Shown here: piece by piece, positions 16,828-25,067 of the stretch
Layout of the letters: the number at the start of each line of letters is the position of its first letter
Position numbering within the stretch: position 1 is the stretch's first letter
Origin: Rhodovulum robiginosum
Lineage (GTDB): Bacteria > Pseudomonadota > Alphaproteobacteria > Rhodobacterales > Rhodobacteraceae
Length of the DNA stretch: 32,266 nucleotides
Direction of reading: 5' to 3'
Assembly (NCBI RefSeq): GCF_003944755.1
Contig: NZ_RWGU01000029.1
Location: 1 to 32,266, forward strand
Notes under the pieces: model-generated
Told to the model about the DNA's origin: nothing
Database searches by the model: none
Seen by the model: the letters and a program-made list of their open reading frames with translations, nothing else
Program-made: the position numbers and the translations under genes

Positions 16828-16853
16828 GCCCGCGTGGGTATAGGCTGTGCCCC

Positions 16854-17276
16854 ATGCTACACGTCACCGACCAGATAGAGATCGAGGACTGGGAGATCAC
16901 CGAGGTGTTCTCGCGCGCCTCCGGTCCGGGCGGGCAGAACGTCAACAAGGTGTCGACCGCGGTCGATCTGCGATTCGAGGCCGATCGGTCGCCCAACCTG
17001 CCGGGCGCGGTCAAGGCGCGGCTGAGGCGGCTGGCCGGCCGGCGCTGGACCAAGGACGGCGCGGTGCTGTTGCAGGTCGACGAGACCCGCAGCCAGGCCC
17101 GCAACCGCGAGATCGCGCGCGAGCGGCTGGTTGCGCTGATCCAAGAGGCGGCCAAGCGGCCCAAGCGCCGTGTGCCCACCAAACCCACGCTCGGGGCCAA
17201 GAAACGCCGGCTCAAGGCCAAGAAGGAACGCGGCGAGGTCAAGGCGATGCGCGGCCGGGTGGAGGGCTGGGAATGA
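16854..17276 (+). CDS. arfB: Alternative ribosome-rescue factor ArfB (peptidyl-tRNA hydrolase, YaeJ)
   Basis: A 140-residue release-factor-like protein that frees ribosomes stalled on messages without a stop codon. The GGQ catalytic motif is present in SGPGGQNVNK (about residues 26-35), preceded by the expected IEIEDWEITEVFSRAS. The basic C-terminal tail (KKRRLKAKKERGEVKAMRGRV) is the part that enters the empty mRNA channel in the known structures; the codon-recognition domains of RF1 and RF2 are absent, as expected. The ATG at 16854 aligns with the E. coli start; no Shine-Dalgarno is seen. It follows a translated-looking mini-ORF and a terminator. Its stop overlaps the next ATG (ATGA), so expression of the PLP enzyme and kinase depends on arfB translation. 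Confidence 0.96.
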   Translation: MLHVTDQIEIEDWEITEVFSRASGPGGQNVNKVSTAVDLRFEADRSPNLPGAVKARLRRLAGRRWTKDGAVLLQVDETRSQARNREIARERLVALIQEAAKRPKRRVPTKPTLGAKKRRLKAKKERGEVKAMRGRVEGWE

Positions 17277-18556
17277 CCGGTAAAGCTGCGCTTCTGGCCC
17301 GGCGCGAACGGCTGATGGGCCCCAACGTGCCCACCTTTTACGACGACCCGGTGCATATCGTGCGCGGCCACGGCGTATGGCTGTGGGATATCGAGGGCCG
17401 CATCTATCTCGACGCCTACAACAACGTGCCCCATGTGGGCCACTGCCACCCCTGGGTGGCCGCCGCCATCGCCGCCGAGGTGGGTACGCTGAACACCCAC
17501 ACCCGCTATCTGCACGAGGCCGTTCTGGATTACATCGAGCGGCTGACGGCGACCATGGGCCACGACCTGAGCCAGGCGATCATGGTCTGCACCGGGTCCG
17601 AGGCCAATGACATTGCCCTGCGCGTGGCGCAGGCGGCGACGGGCAAGACCGGGATCATCGCCACCGACAACACCTATCACGGCAACACGTCGGCGGTCAG
17701 CCAACTGTCCACCCGGCGTCCGCCGATCGGCGGCTACCCGTCCCATGTGCGTCTGGTTCCGGCGCCCGACAGCCTGCGCCCGCTTGGCGGCAGCCTTGCG
17801 GCCCAGCCCGCCGCCTTTGCCGAAAATGTCGCGCGCGCCGTCGACGAATTGCAGGCGGCCGGCCATGGCCTTGCCGGGTTCATGTTCTGCCCGTTTTTCG
17901 CCAATGAGGGCTTTCCGGTCACCGCGCCGGGGTTTCTCGACCCCGCGGTCGAGGTGATCCGCCGCGCCGGTGGCCTTTTGCTGGCCGACGAGGTGCAGCC
18001 GGGCTTTGGCCGGCTGGGCAGCCATTTCTGGGGGTACGAGTGGCTGGGCGTGGCCCCCGACGTGGTGACGCTGGGCAAACCGATGGCCAACGGTCACCCG
18101 GTGGCCGCTCTGGTCACCCGGCCCGATCTGATGGCGGCCTTTCGCACCGCCTTCGGTTATTTCAACACCTTCGGCGGCAACCCTGTCTCGGCCGCGGCGG
18201 CACTGGCCACGCTCGAGGCGCTCGAGGCCGACGGGTTGCAGGACAACGCCCGCACCACCGGCGCCTACGCGAAGGAGCGCCTGCGCGCGCTCGACCATCC
18301 CTTCCTCGCCGAGGTCCGCGGGCAGGGTCTGTTCTTCGGGGCCGAGTTCGTCACCGACGAGGCGATGACACCTGCCACCGATTTCACCGCGCGCCTCGTC
18401 GAGGCGGTGCGCGCCAAGGGCGTGCTTATGGGCCGGATCGGGCGCGCGATGAATATTCTGAAAATCCGCCCGCCGATGCCGTTTTCCCGCGACAACACCG
18501 ATTTCCTCATCGACCGGCTGGCCGAGGCGCTGGCCGAAACCGAGATAACCCCATGA
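17273..18556 (+). CDS. Class-III PLP enzyme of the AGXT2L phospho-lyase type
   Basis: A 427-residue fold-type I PLP enzyme. The Schiff-base lysine is Lys269 in TLGKPMANGHPVAA; the PLP aspartate lies in LLADEVQPGFGR. The N-terminal block NVPHVGHCHPWVAAA and TRYLHEAVLDY and the late FNTFGGNPVSAAAAL and MNILKIRPPM match the animal ethanolamine-phosphate and phosphohydroxylysine phospho-lyases (AGXT2L1/L2) closely as I remember them, rather than ordinary omega-transaminases. Such enzymes eliminate phosphate from a phosphorylated amino alcohol, giving an aldehyde and ammonia. The next gene is a kinase that could make that substrate. ATGA overlaps at both ends couple it to arfB and the kinase. General annotation pipelines would call it an aspartate aminotransferase family protein; true transamination cannot be excluded. 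Confidence 0.85.
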   Translation: MTGKAALLARRERLMGPNVPTFYDDPVHIVRGHGVWLWDIEGRIYLDAYNNVPHVGHCHPWVAAAIAAEVGTLNTHTRYLHEAVLDYIERLTATMGHDLSQAIMVCTGSEANDIALRVAQAATGKTGIIATDNTYHGNTSAVSQLSTRRPPIGGYPSHVRLVPAPDSLRPLGGSLAAQPAAFAENVARAVDELQAAGHGLAGFMFCPFFANEGFPVTAPGFLDPAVEVIRRAGGLLLADEVQPGFGRLGSHFWGYEWLGVAPDVVTLGKPMANGHPVAALVTRPDLMAAFRTAFGYFNTFGGNPVSAAAALATLEALEADGLQDNARTTGAYAKERLRALDHPFLAEVRGQGLFFGAEFVTDEAMTPATDFTARLVEAVRAKGVLMGRIGRAMNILKIRPPMPFSRDNTDFLIDRLAEALAETEITP

Positions 18557-19539
18557 CCCCGCAAGAAGCGCTGGCCGCCGCCCGAGAGGCCGCCACCCAT
18601 TGGCCCGGCTGCGACGCGCCGGTCCTGATCAGCCACCGCGAGAACGCCGTCTTCGAGGTGGCCCTGCCCGAGGCGCGGCGCGGCGCGCTGCGTGTCCACC
18701 GCCGCGGCTACCAGACCGAAGACGCGATCCGGTCCGAACTTTGGTGGCTCGAAGCGCTGGCCGAGGCGGGGCTGGCCGTGCCGCGCCCCGAACGCGCCGC
18801 CGATGGCGCGCTTCTCGCCCGCAACGCCGACGGGCGGATCGCCTCGCTGATCGGCTGGGTCGAGGGGCGGCCGGTGGGCGCGGGCGGTGTGCCACTGGAG
18901 GGCACGCCCGAGTCGCAGATGCGCCTCTACGCCAGTGTCGGGCACGCCGTGGCCGCGATGCATGTCGCCGCCGACCGGCTGCGGCTGCCGGCCGATTTCC
19001 ACAGGCCGCACTGGGATATCGAGGGGTTGCTCGGCACGACGCCGTTCTGGGGCCGGTTCTGGGAACACCCCGCAGCCAGCGGCGCGGAGGCGGCGCTGCT
19101 GGCCGAGGCGCGCGATTTCGCCCGCGCGCGGCTTTCCGATTACGCCGCCGGAGGCGCCGATCAGGGCCTGATCCACGCCGACCTGCTGCGCGAGAACATC
19201 CTCTTCGACGGACACCACGCGCGCCTGATCGATTTCGACGATTGCGGCTTCGGCTTCCGCCTCTACGATCTCGGCACCGCGCTCAGCCAGAATCTCGAGG
19301 AACCCGCGCTCGACGCGATCGCGACCGGCCTTGTCGAGGGCTACGCCACGCTGCGCCCGCTGACCCGCGACGACCACGCCATCCTGCCGGTCTTCGTCAT
19401 GCTCCGCACGCTGGCCTCGGTGGGCTGGACGATCCCGCGCCGCGCCTCCGACGACCCGCAGGTCCGTGCCTATCTCAACCGCGCGCTGCGCACCGCGCAT
19501 GCCGTGATGGCGGGCCAGCCGCTCTTCCATATCGGCTGA
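18553..19539 (+). CDS. Aminoglycoside-phosphotransferase-fold small-molecule kinase
   Basis: A 328-residue kinase of the APH/choline-kinase fold. The catalytic loop is HADLLRENILF with Asp210, and the metal-binding motif is LIDFDDCGFG with Asp227/Asp229. The N-terminal lobe contains RENAVFEVALP and a lysine-poor ATP region (RVHRRGY). It resembles homoserine-kinase-II-like and hydroxylysine-kinase (AGPHD1) proteins. Together with the upstream phospho-lyase-like PLP enzyme it suggests a two-step route: phosphorylate a hydroxylated amine or amino acid, then eliminate phosphate. Hydroxylysine and ethanolamine are candidate substrates by analogy only. The ATG overlaps the upstream stop by 4 bases. 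A 22-bp inverted repeat lies 51 bases after the stop and probably ends the operon. Confidence 0.85.
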   Translation: MTPQEALAAAREAATHWPGCDAPVLISHRENAVFEVALPEARRGALRVHRRGYQTEDAIRSELWWLEALAEAGLAVPRPERAADGALLARNADGRIASLIGWVEGRPVGAGGVPLEGTPESQMRLYASVGHAVAAMHVAADRLRLPADFHRPHWDIEGLLGTTPFWGRFWEHPAASGAEAALLAEARDFARARLSDYAAGGADQGLIHADLLRENILFDGHHARLIDFDDCGFGFRLYDLGTALSQNLEEPALDAIATGLVEGYATLRPLTRDDHAILPVFVMLRTLASVGWTIPRRASDDPQVRAYLNRALRTAHAVMAGQPLFHIG

Positions 19540-19590
19540 GCCGATCATGCACGGCCCGCGGCGTCGCGCCGGCGGCGGCGTTGTGGAGTT

Positions 19591-19653
19591 GGGTATTTGG
19601 ACCAAGAAGAAGCCAGGGGCACGCCTTTGCCCTTCTTCTTGGTCCAAATACCC
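19591..19653. repeat. 22-bp perfect inverted repeat between convergent operons
   Basis: Arms 19591-19612 (starts GGGTATTTGGACC, ends AAGAAGAAG) and 19632-19653 are exact reverse complements, with a 19-base spacer that itself holds GGGCA (19617-19621) and TGCCC (19628-19632). As RNA this would be a very stable hairpin. It stands between the kinase operon and pncB, which converge, so a bidirectional terminator is the simplest reading, though no T-run is present. The arms are AT-richer than the surroundings, like dispersed intergenic repeats of this bacterial group. Confidence 0.8.
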
Positions 19654-19695
19654 ATGGCGGGCGATCGAAAGGCGCGCAAGGCCGGGCAGGGGCGG

Positions 19696-20988
19696 TCAGA
19701 CCACGACCTCCAGCGCCTCCTGCTCGCCCACGCCGAAGACGCGCTTGTAGCGCGCGATCTCGCCGGCGGGGCCCATTGCCTTGTTGGGGTTGTCCGAGAG
19801 TTTCACCGTTGGCCGGCCGTTGGCGCTGACCGCCTTGCAGACCAGCGAGAAAGGCGCCAGGCGGTCGTCTGACACAAGGCCGCGGAAATCGTTGGTGAGC
19901 AGCGTGCCCCAGCCGAAGCTGATCTTGGCGCGGCCGTCGAATTGCCGGTGCAGGTCGCTGATCTTGTCCGCGTCCAGCCCGTCGGAGAAGATGATCAGCT
20001 TCTTGCGCGGGTCCTCGCCGCGAGATTTCCACCAGCGGATCGCCGTTTCGGCGCCGGTCGCCGGGTCGCCGGAATCGATGCGGATGCCGGTCCAGCCGGC
20101 CAGCCAGTCGGGCGCGTTTTCCAAGAACCCCTCGGTGCCGTACGTGTCGGGCAGGATGATGCGCAGGTTGCCCTCGTGTTCCTCGTGCCAGTCGGCCAGC
20201 ACCCTGTAGGGCGCCTTGCGCAGCTCTGCGTCGGTTTCGGCCAGCGCGGCGTAGACCATCGGCAACTCGTGAGCGTTGGTGCCGATCGCCTCGAGGTCGC
20301 GGTTCTTGGCGATCAGGCAGTTCGAGGTGCCGACGAATTTTTCGCCCAGCCCTTCGAACATGGCCTGCACGCACCAGTCCTGCCAGAGGAAGGAATGGCG
20401 CCGGCGGGTGCCGAAATCAGCGACGCGCAGCCGGTCGAGGTCGCGCAGCCGCTCGATCTTTTCCCACAGCTTGGTCATCGCGCGGGCGTAGAGCACCTGC
20501 AGCTCGAACTTGCCCATGGTCTCAAGCACCGCGCGCGAGCGCAGCTCCATCAGCACCGCGAGCGCGGGGATTTCCCACAGCATCACCTCGGGCCAGCGGC
20601 CTTCGAAGGTCAGCTCGTACTGGCCGTCGCGCTTTTCCAGGTAATAGGGCGGAAGGCGCAGGTTTTCGAACCATTCCATGAAGTCCGAGCGGAACATCTG
20701 CCGCTTGCCGTAAAAGGTGTTGCCCCTGAGCCAGGTGCTTTCGCCGCGGGTCAGACTGAGCGTTCGGATATGGTCGAGCTGCTCGCGCAGCTCGCCCTCG
20801 TCGATCAGCTCGGCAAGCGGGATTTCGGTGCTGCGGTTGATCAGCGAAAAGCTGACATGCGTGTCGCGCTTGTTGCGGAACACCGATTGGCACATCAGGA
20901 GCTTGTAGAAATCGGTGTCGATCAGCGACCGCACGATCGGGTCGATCTTCCACTTGTGGTTATAGACCCGGGTGGCGATATCCACCAT
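19696..20988 (-). CDS. pncB: Nicotinate phosphoribosyltransferase
   Basis: A 430-residue cytosolic enzyme converting nicotinate and PRPP to nicotinate mononucleotide, with ATP hydrolysis, in NAD salvage. The N-terminal LIDTDFYKLLMCQSVFR is the family signature. The conserved histidine that is autophosphorylated in the Salmonella enzyme fits His240 in GTNAHELPM; ADFGTRRRHS lies upstream as expected. RIDSGDP and IFSDGLD (phosphate-binding strands) and FGWGTLLTND are all intact. Length is normal. The start lies one base after the stop of pncA, so the two are co-translated in pathway order: PncA makes the nicotinate that PncB uses. Confidence 0.97.
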   Translation of the reverse strand: MVDIATRVYNHKWKIDPIVRSLIDTDFYKLLMCQSVFRNKRDTHVSFSLINRSTEIPLAELIDEGELREQLDHIRTLSLTRGESTWLRGNTFYGKRQMFRSDFMEWFENLRLPPYYLEKRDGQYELTFEGRWPEVMLWEIPALAVLMELRSRAVLETMGKFELQVLYARAMTKLWEKIERLRDLDRLRVADFGTRRRHSFLWQDWCVQAMFEGLGEKFVGTSNCLIAKNRDLEAIGTNAHELPMVYAALAETDAELRKAPYRVLADWHEEHEGNLRIILPDTYGTEGFLENAPDWLAGWTGIRIDSGDPATGAETAIRWWKSRGEDPRKKLIIFSDGLDADKISDLHRQFDGRAKISFGWGTLLTNDFRGLVSDDRLAPFSLVCKAVSANGRPTVKLSDNPNKAMGPAGEIARYKRVFGVGEQEALEVVV

Positions 20989-20989
20989 G

Positions 20990-21598
20990 TCAGGGCTCCA
21001 GCACCACGTTCGCGTCCAGCAGCGCGGCGCGGGCGTCCTCGGACGAGCCGTCGAGGTCGATCGCCCGGCAGGCGCCTTCGAGCACGGTCACCGCGTAGCC
21101 CAGCTTGGCGGCGTCTAGAGCCGAATACTGCACGCAGAAATCCCAGGCGAGGCCGGCGATGGTGACGTGGTCGACGCCGCGGGCGCTGAGCCAGGTGTCG
21201 AGCTCGGTTTCGGTCTCATGGTCGTTCTCGAAGAAGGCCGAATAGCTGTCGATCTCGGGGCGAAAGCCCTTGCGCACCACGAACTGCGCCTTGCCGACCG
21301 CGAGGTCGCGGTGAAAGGCGGCGCCGTAGGTGTCCTGCACGCAATGGTCGGGCCAGAGGATCTGGGCGCCATAGGGCATGTCGATCACTTCGTAGGGTTT
21401 CTTCCCCTCGTGGTTGGAGGCGAAAGAGGAATGGTTTGCCGGGTGCCAGTCCTGCGTCAGCACAACGACCTGGAACTCGTCCATCAACGCGTTGACCCGC
21501 GGCACGATCTCGTCGCCGCCGGGCACGGCCAGCGCGCCGCCGGGGCAGAAATCGTTTTGCACGTCGACGACGATCAGGGCTTCGTTCGCGGGTCGCAT
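20990..21598 (-). CDS. pncA: Nicotinamidase
   Basis: A 202-residue cysteine hydrolase of the isochorismatase fold that deamidates nicotinamide to nicotinate. The catalytic triad can be placed: Asp12 in VVDVQNDFCPGGAL, Lys110 in VVRKG and Cys155 in AWDFCVQYSALDA. Metal ligands come from DWHPANHSSF and DHCVQ, where the conserved histidines are present. The ATG at 21598 is chosen because GGAGGAC lies 7 bases upstream and it matches family N-termini; a longer reading to 21655 has no ribosome binding site. It is first in the pncA-pncB operon and divergent from trhO, with about 100 bases between them for both promoters. Confidence 0.97.
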   Translation of the reverse strand: MRPANEALIVVDVQNDFCPGGALAVPGGDEIVPRVNALMDEFQVVVLTQDWHPANHSSFASNHEGKKPYEVIDMPYGAQILWPDHCVQDTYGAAFHRDLAVGKAQFVVRKGFRPEIDSYSAFFENDHETETELDTWLSARGVDHVTIAGLAWDFCVQYSALDAAKLGYAVTVLEGACRAIDLDGSSEDARAALLDANVVLEP

Positions 21599-21702
21599 GG
21601 GCCTGTCCTCCGATGGGTCCTGTTCGTGGGTAAGTGGCCGCCCCCGATCCGTCAATGCCCCGCCCTTGCCGCAGGCGGGCGGGCGGGGCTATGAGGGCGG
21701 GC

Positions 21703-22611
21703 ATGGTCACGATAGCCGCGCTTTACCATTTCACACGTCTCGACGATCCCGCCGCGCTGGTCGCGCCGCTGCGCGCCGTCTGTGCGGCGGGCGGCGTCAA
21801 GGGCTCGCTGCTGCTGGCCGGCGAGGGGGTCAATGGCACGATCGCGGGGCCGCGCGCGGGGATCGACGCGGTGCTGGCGCATCTGCGGGCCCTGCCGGGC
21901 TGTAACGCGCTGGAATGGAAGGAAAGCCATGCCGCCGAGATGCCCTTTGGCCGGATCAAGGTGCGTCTCAAGCGCGAGATCGTCACCATGGGCCAGCCCG
22001 ATATCGACCCGCGCGCGCGGGTGGGCCACTACGTCGAGCCGCGCGACTGGAACACGCTGATTTCCGCGCCGGATGTCGCGGTGATCGACACGCGCAACGC
22101 CTACGAGGTGGCCATCGGCACGTTCGAGGGCGCGATCGACCCCGGCACCGACAGCTTTCGCGCCTTTCCCGCGTGGTGGGAGGCCAATCGCCACCGCTTC
22201 CACAACAAGCGAATCGCCATGTTCTGTACCGGCGGCATTCGCTGCGAGAAGTCGACGAATTACCTGCTGGGGCAGGGAATGGCGGAGGTTTACCACCTCA
22301 AGGGCGGTATTCTGAAGTACCTCGAAGAGGTGCCCGAGGCCGACAGCCTCTGGCAGGGGGCCTGTTTCGTTTTCGATGGTCGTGTGTCGGTTGGTCACGG
22401 GCTGGCCGAGGGGCCGCATCTGCTGTGCCATGGCTGCCGGCGGCCGCTTTCGCCCGAGGACCGCGCGCGGCCGGGGTACGAGGAGGGCGTCTCTTGCCAT
22501 CGCTGCGCGGCGGACCTGACCGAGGCGCAAAAGGCGCGGTTTCGCGAGCGTCAGCGGCAGGTGCGGCTAGCCGCCGCGCGCGGTCGGCGGCATCTGGGCA
22601 CGGACGGGTGA
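21703..22611 (+). CDS. trhO: tRNA uridine(34) hydroxylase TrhO (rhodanese family, YceA)
   Basis: A 302-residue protein. The N-terminal ferredoxin-like domain (about 1-95; [16 protein letters not shown]) is followed by a rhodanese domain (about 115-215) with the active-site Cys175 in [12 protein letters not shown], and a C-terminal cysteine-rich part (CHGCRRPLS ... CHRCAADL) likely to hold zinc. TrhO uses prephenate-dependent chemistry, independently of oxygen, to place a hydroxyl on uridine at the wobble base of tRNA, the first step towards cmo5U/mo5U. The ATG at 21703 ([10 protein letters not shown]) is chosen by family alignment with the G-rich GAGGGCGG upstream; ATG 21691 would add four residues. 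It stands alone, divergent from pncA. Confidence 0.94.
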   Translation: MVTIAALYHFTRLDDPAALVAPLRAVCAAGGVKGSLLLAGEGVNGTIAGPRAGIDAVLAHLRALPGCNALEWKESHAAEMPFGRIKVRLKREIVTMGQPDIDPRARVGHYVEPRDWNTLISAPDVAVIDTRNAYEVAIGTFEGAIDPGTDSFRAFPAWWEANRHRFHNKRIAMFCTGGIRCEKSTNYLLGQGMAEVYHLKGGILKYLEEVPEADSLWQGACFVFDGRVSVGHGLAEGPHLLCHGCRRPLSPEDRARPGYEEGVSCHRCAADLTEAQKARFRERQRQVRLAAARGRRHLGTDG

Positions 22612-22729
22612 GCGCAGGCAACGCACGCCGCGGCCCCGGCCGCGCAGACCGGCGCGGTGTCGCGGGCGGGGCAGGTTGCGGCGGGGCCGGGCGGGCACTA
22701 GCGTGGCGCCGGGGAAGACGGAGCCGCCG

Positions 22730-23869
22730 ATGATCGCCTATCTCGCGGGCTGGAAGCCCCAGAAGGACGCGCTGTTTCGCGCGCTCGTCGGCGCGGCGGG
22801 CGAGGGCGGGCGGCGGCTGGCCGTGATCGGGCTTTCCCTCGGGCGCTACCCCGAGGCCGCGGCCCGGGCCGAGGCGGCGCTGGCGGTGGCCAAGCGCCAG
22901 CCGCGGGGGGCGCTGGGGCGCTGGCTGAAACGGCAGCTTCTGATCCGGCAATACGCCTGGGCGCGGGGCTATTTCGCGCGCCATCCCGACCATGTGGCGG
23001 TCTGCTGGAACGGCATGACCGGGTCGCGCCGCGTGTTCATCGAGGGCGCGCAAGATGCCGGCGCGGCGCGGCTTTTCATGGAGCTGGCGCCGTTTCCGGG
23101 GCGGATCACGCTCGACCCCGCGGGGGTGAACGCGGCGGCGAGCCTGCCGCGCGAGCCGGGTTTCTACCGCGCCTGGGCGGAAGAAGCGCCCGGCCGGCTG
23201 GGCGAGGACTGGCGCGGCCTTGGCGCGGGTCTGGTGGCCCGAGCGGCGCGCCGGCGCGATGTGGGGCAGGGCGACGCGGCGGGGCTGGCGGGTGCCGGCA
23301 GCTTTCTCTTCGTACCGCTGCAGGTGCCCAATGACAGCCAGATCACCCGATTCGGCGGCTGGGTGGGCTCGGTCGAGGGGATGATCGCGGCACTGGCCGA
23401 GGCGGCACGCGCGCTGCCCGCGGGCTGGCACCTGCGCATCAAGGAACACCCGTCGTCGCGCATCCCGATGGGCGCGGCGCTGGCCGCCGCCCGGGAACGG
23501 GCGCAGGGGGCCATCGTCATCGACAACGCAACCGACACCTTCGCCCAGGTCGCGGCCAGCCGGGGCGTGATCACGATCAATTCCTCGGTCGGGCTGCAGG
23601 CGTTTTTTCATGACAAGCCCGTGCTGGTGCTGGGCGAGGCGTTTTTCGCCATACCGGGTGTGGCGACCCCGGTCGGCGGCCCCGACGCGCTGGCCGCCGC
23701 GCTGGCCGCGCCCGAGGCGCTGGGGTTCGAGCCGGCGCTGCGCGCCGCCTTCATGAGCTATCTCGACCAGGTCTATTACCCGCGGGTCGAGACCGGCCCC
23801 GACGGCGCGCCGCGGCTTGACCCCGGCACGGTGGCCCGAAAACTGGCCCAGGCGCGCTCCGCGTGCTGA
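22730..23869 (+). CDS. Capsular polysaccharide KpsC/KpsS-like protein
   Basis: A 379-residue protein of the capsule-synthesis family (PF05159). The conserved C-terminal blocks are visible: FVPLQVPNDSQI (about 200-212), LRIKEHPSSR (about 240-250), ATDTFAQVAASRGVITINSSVGLQAFFHDKPVLVLGEAFF (about 265-305). In characterised KpsC and KpsS these residues (the HP and SSVG motifs) form the active site of beta-Kdo transferases that start the lipid-linked capsule primer. No transmembrane segment is seen, so it should be cytosolic or membrane-peripheral. No other capsule gene is nearby, so its product may be a different surface glycan. GGAG 7 bases before ATG 22730 supports the start. A GC-rich hairpin without a T-run near 22629-22644 separates it from trhO. 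Confidence 0.85.
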   Translation: MIAYLAGWKPQKDALFRALVGAAGEGGRRLAVIGLSLGRYPEAAARAEAALAVAKRQPRGALGRWLKRQLLIRQYAWARGYFARHPDHVAVCWNGMTGSRRVFIEGAQDAGAARLFMELAPFPGRITLDPAGVNAAASLPREPGFYRAWAEEAPGRLGEDWRGLGAGLVARAARRRDVGQGDAAGLAGAGSFLFVPLQVPNDSQITRFGGWVGSVEGMIAALAEAARALPAGWHLRIKEHPSSRIPMGAALAAARERAQGAIVIDNATDTFAQVAASRGVITINSSVGLQAFFHDKPVLVLGEAFFAIPGVATPVGGPDALAAALAAPEALGFEPALRAAFMSYLDQVYYPRVETGPDGAPRLDPGTVARKLAQARSAC

Positions 23870-23941
23870 GGTGGGCCTTTCACGTCGCCGCGCTTTCCGC
23901 TATGGCACGGCGGCAAATCCTAGCGATGCAAGGAGACCCTG

Positions 23942-24964
23942 ATGGGCTATAGAGTCGCCGTCGTCGGCGCCACGGGCAATGTGGGCCGTGAAATGCTGAA
24001 CATCCTCGCCGAGCGGGAATTCCCGGTTGACGAGGTCGCCGCGCTGGCCTCGCGCCGTTCGCTGGGCACCGAATGCAGCTTTGGCGACAAGACGATCAAA
24101 ACCCAGGATCTCGACACCTTCGATTTCACGGGCTGGGATATCGCGCTTTTCGCCATCGGCTCTGGCCCGACCAAGGAATATGCGCCCAAGGCCGCCAAGA
24201 CGGGCTGCGTGGTGATCGACAACTCGTCGCTTTATCGCTACGACCGCGACGTGCCGCTGATCGTACCGGAAGTGAACCCGCAGGCGGTCCACGGCTATTC
24301 CAAGAAGAACATCATCGCCAACCCCAACTGCTCGACCGCGCAGATGGTGGTGGCGCTCAAGCCGCTGCACGACCGCGCCACGATCAAGCGCGTGGTGGTC
24401 TCGACCTACCAGTCGGTCTCGGGCTCGGGCAAAGAGGCGATGGACGAGCTGTGGAACCAGACCAAGGGCATGTACGTGCCCGGCCAGGAGGTCGAGCCCA
24501 GCGTCTACCCCAAGCAGATCGCGTTCAACGTGATCCCGCATATCGACGTCTTCCTCGACGATGGCTCGACCAAGGAAGAATGGAAGATGGTCGCCGAGAC
24601 GAAAAAGATCGTCGACGCCTCGATCAAGCTCACCGCGACCTGCGTGCGGGTGCCGGTTTTCGTCGGTCATGCCGAGGCGATCAATATCGAGTTCGAGGAA
24701 TTCCTCGACGAGGACGAGGCGCGCGACATCCTGCGCGAAAGCCCCGGCATCATGGTGGTGGATAAGCGCGAGGATGGCGGCTATGTGACGCCGGTCGACT
24801 GCGTGGGCGATTTCGCCACCTTCATCAGCCGCATCCGGCAGGATTCGACCATCGAGAACGGGCTGAACCTGTGGTGCGTCTCGGACAACCTGCGCAAGGG
24901 CGCGGCGCTGAACGCGGTGCAGATTGCCGAGCTGTTGGGCCGCGAGGTGCTGAAGAAGGGCTGA
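23942..24964 (+). CDS. asd: Aspartate-semialdehyde dehydrogenase
   Basis: A 340-residue NADP-dependent enzyme that reduces aspartyl phosphate to aspartate semialdehyde, the branch point to lysine/diaminopimelate, threonine and methionine. The Rossmann motif GATGNVGREM is at the N-terminus. The catalytic cysteine is Cys130 in NPNCSTAQMV and the acid-base histidine is His243 in VGHAEA; the substrate-binding SVSGSGKEAM loop is intact. Length is normal for the Gram-negative type II enzyme. AAGGAG lies 7 bases before the ATG. It is a single gene followed by a clear intrinsic terminator. Supplying diaminopimelate links it to cell-wall synthesis, but nothing in the neighbourhood forms a pathway operon with it. 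Confidence 0.98.
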   Translation: MGYRVAVVGATGNVGREMLNILAEREFPVDEVAALASRRSLGTECSFGDKTIKTQDLDTFDFTGWDIALFAIGSGPTKEYAPKAAKTGCVVIDNSSLYRYDRDVPLIVPEVNPQAVHGYSKKNIIANPNCSTAQMVVALKPLHDRATIKRVVVSTYQSVSGSGKEAMDELWNQTKGMYVPGQEVEPSVYPKQIAFNVIPHIDVFLDDGSTKEEWKMVAETKKIVDASIKLTATCVRVPVFVGHAEAINIEFEEFLDEDEARDILRESPGIMVVDKREDGGYVTPVDCVGDFATFISRIRQDSTIENGLNLWCVSDNLRKGAALNAVQIAELLGREVLKKG

Positions 24965-24972
24965 GGGGCGGC

Positions 24973-25004
24973 AGGGCCCGCCAGCGGCGCGGGCCCTTCT
25001 TTCG
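24973..25004 (+). terminator. Intrinsic terminator of asd
   Basis: AGGGCCCGC (24973-24981) pairs perfectly with GCGGGCCCT (24989-24997) around the loop CAGCGGC, followed by a T-rich tail TCTTTCGCTT. It begins 8 bases after the asd stop codon. Confidence 0.85.
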
Positions 25005-25067
25005 CTTGCCAGCGCTCCCGCCCCTGCCGCAGGCTGGCCCTGCCGCGGCTGAACCGGAGCGAATCCC

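Noticed and set aside
16839-16844. TATAGG as the -10 box of an arfB promoter
   Set aside because: No reasonable -35 box is found at 16-18 bases upstream, so I do not list it as a separate feature.
16662-16853. In-frame N-terminal extension of ArfB back to 16662
   Set aside because: It runs through the mini-ORF leader and the terminator hairpin; ArfB homologues begin at the residue encoded at 16854.
22629-22644. GC palindrome between trhO and the KpsC/S-like gene as a terminator
   Set aside because: The loop is too tight for the full stem and no T-run follows; palindromes of this kind are expected in such GC-rich DNA.
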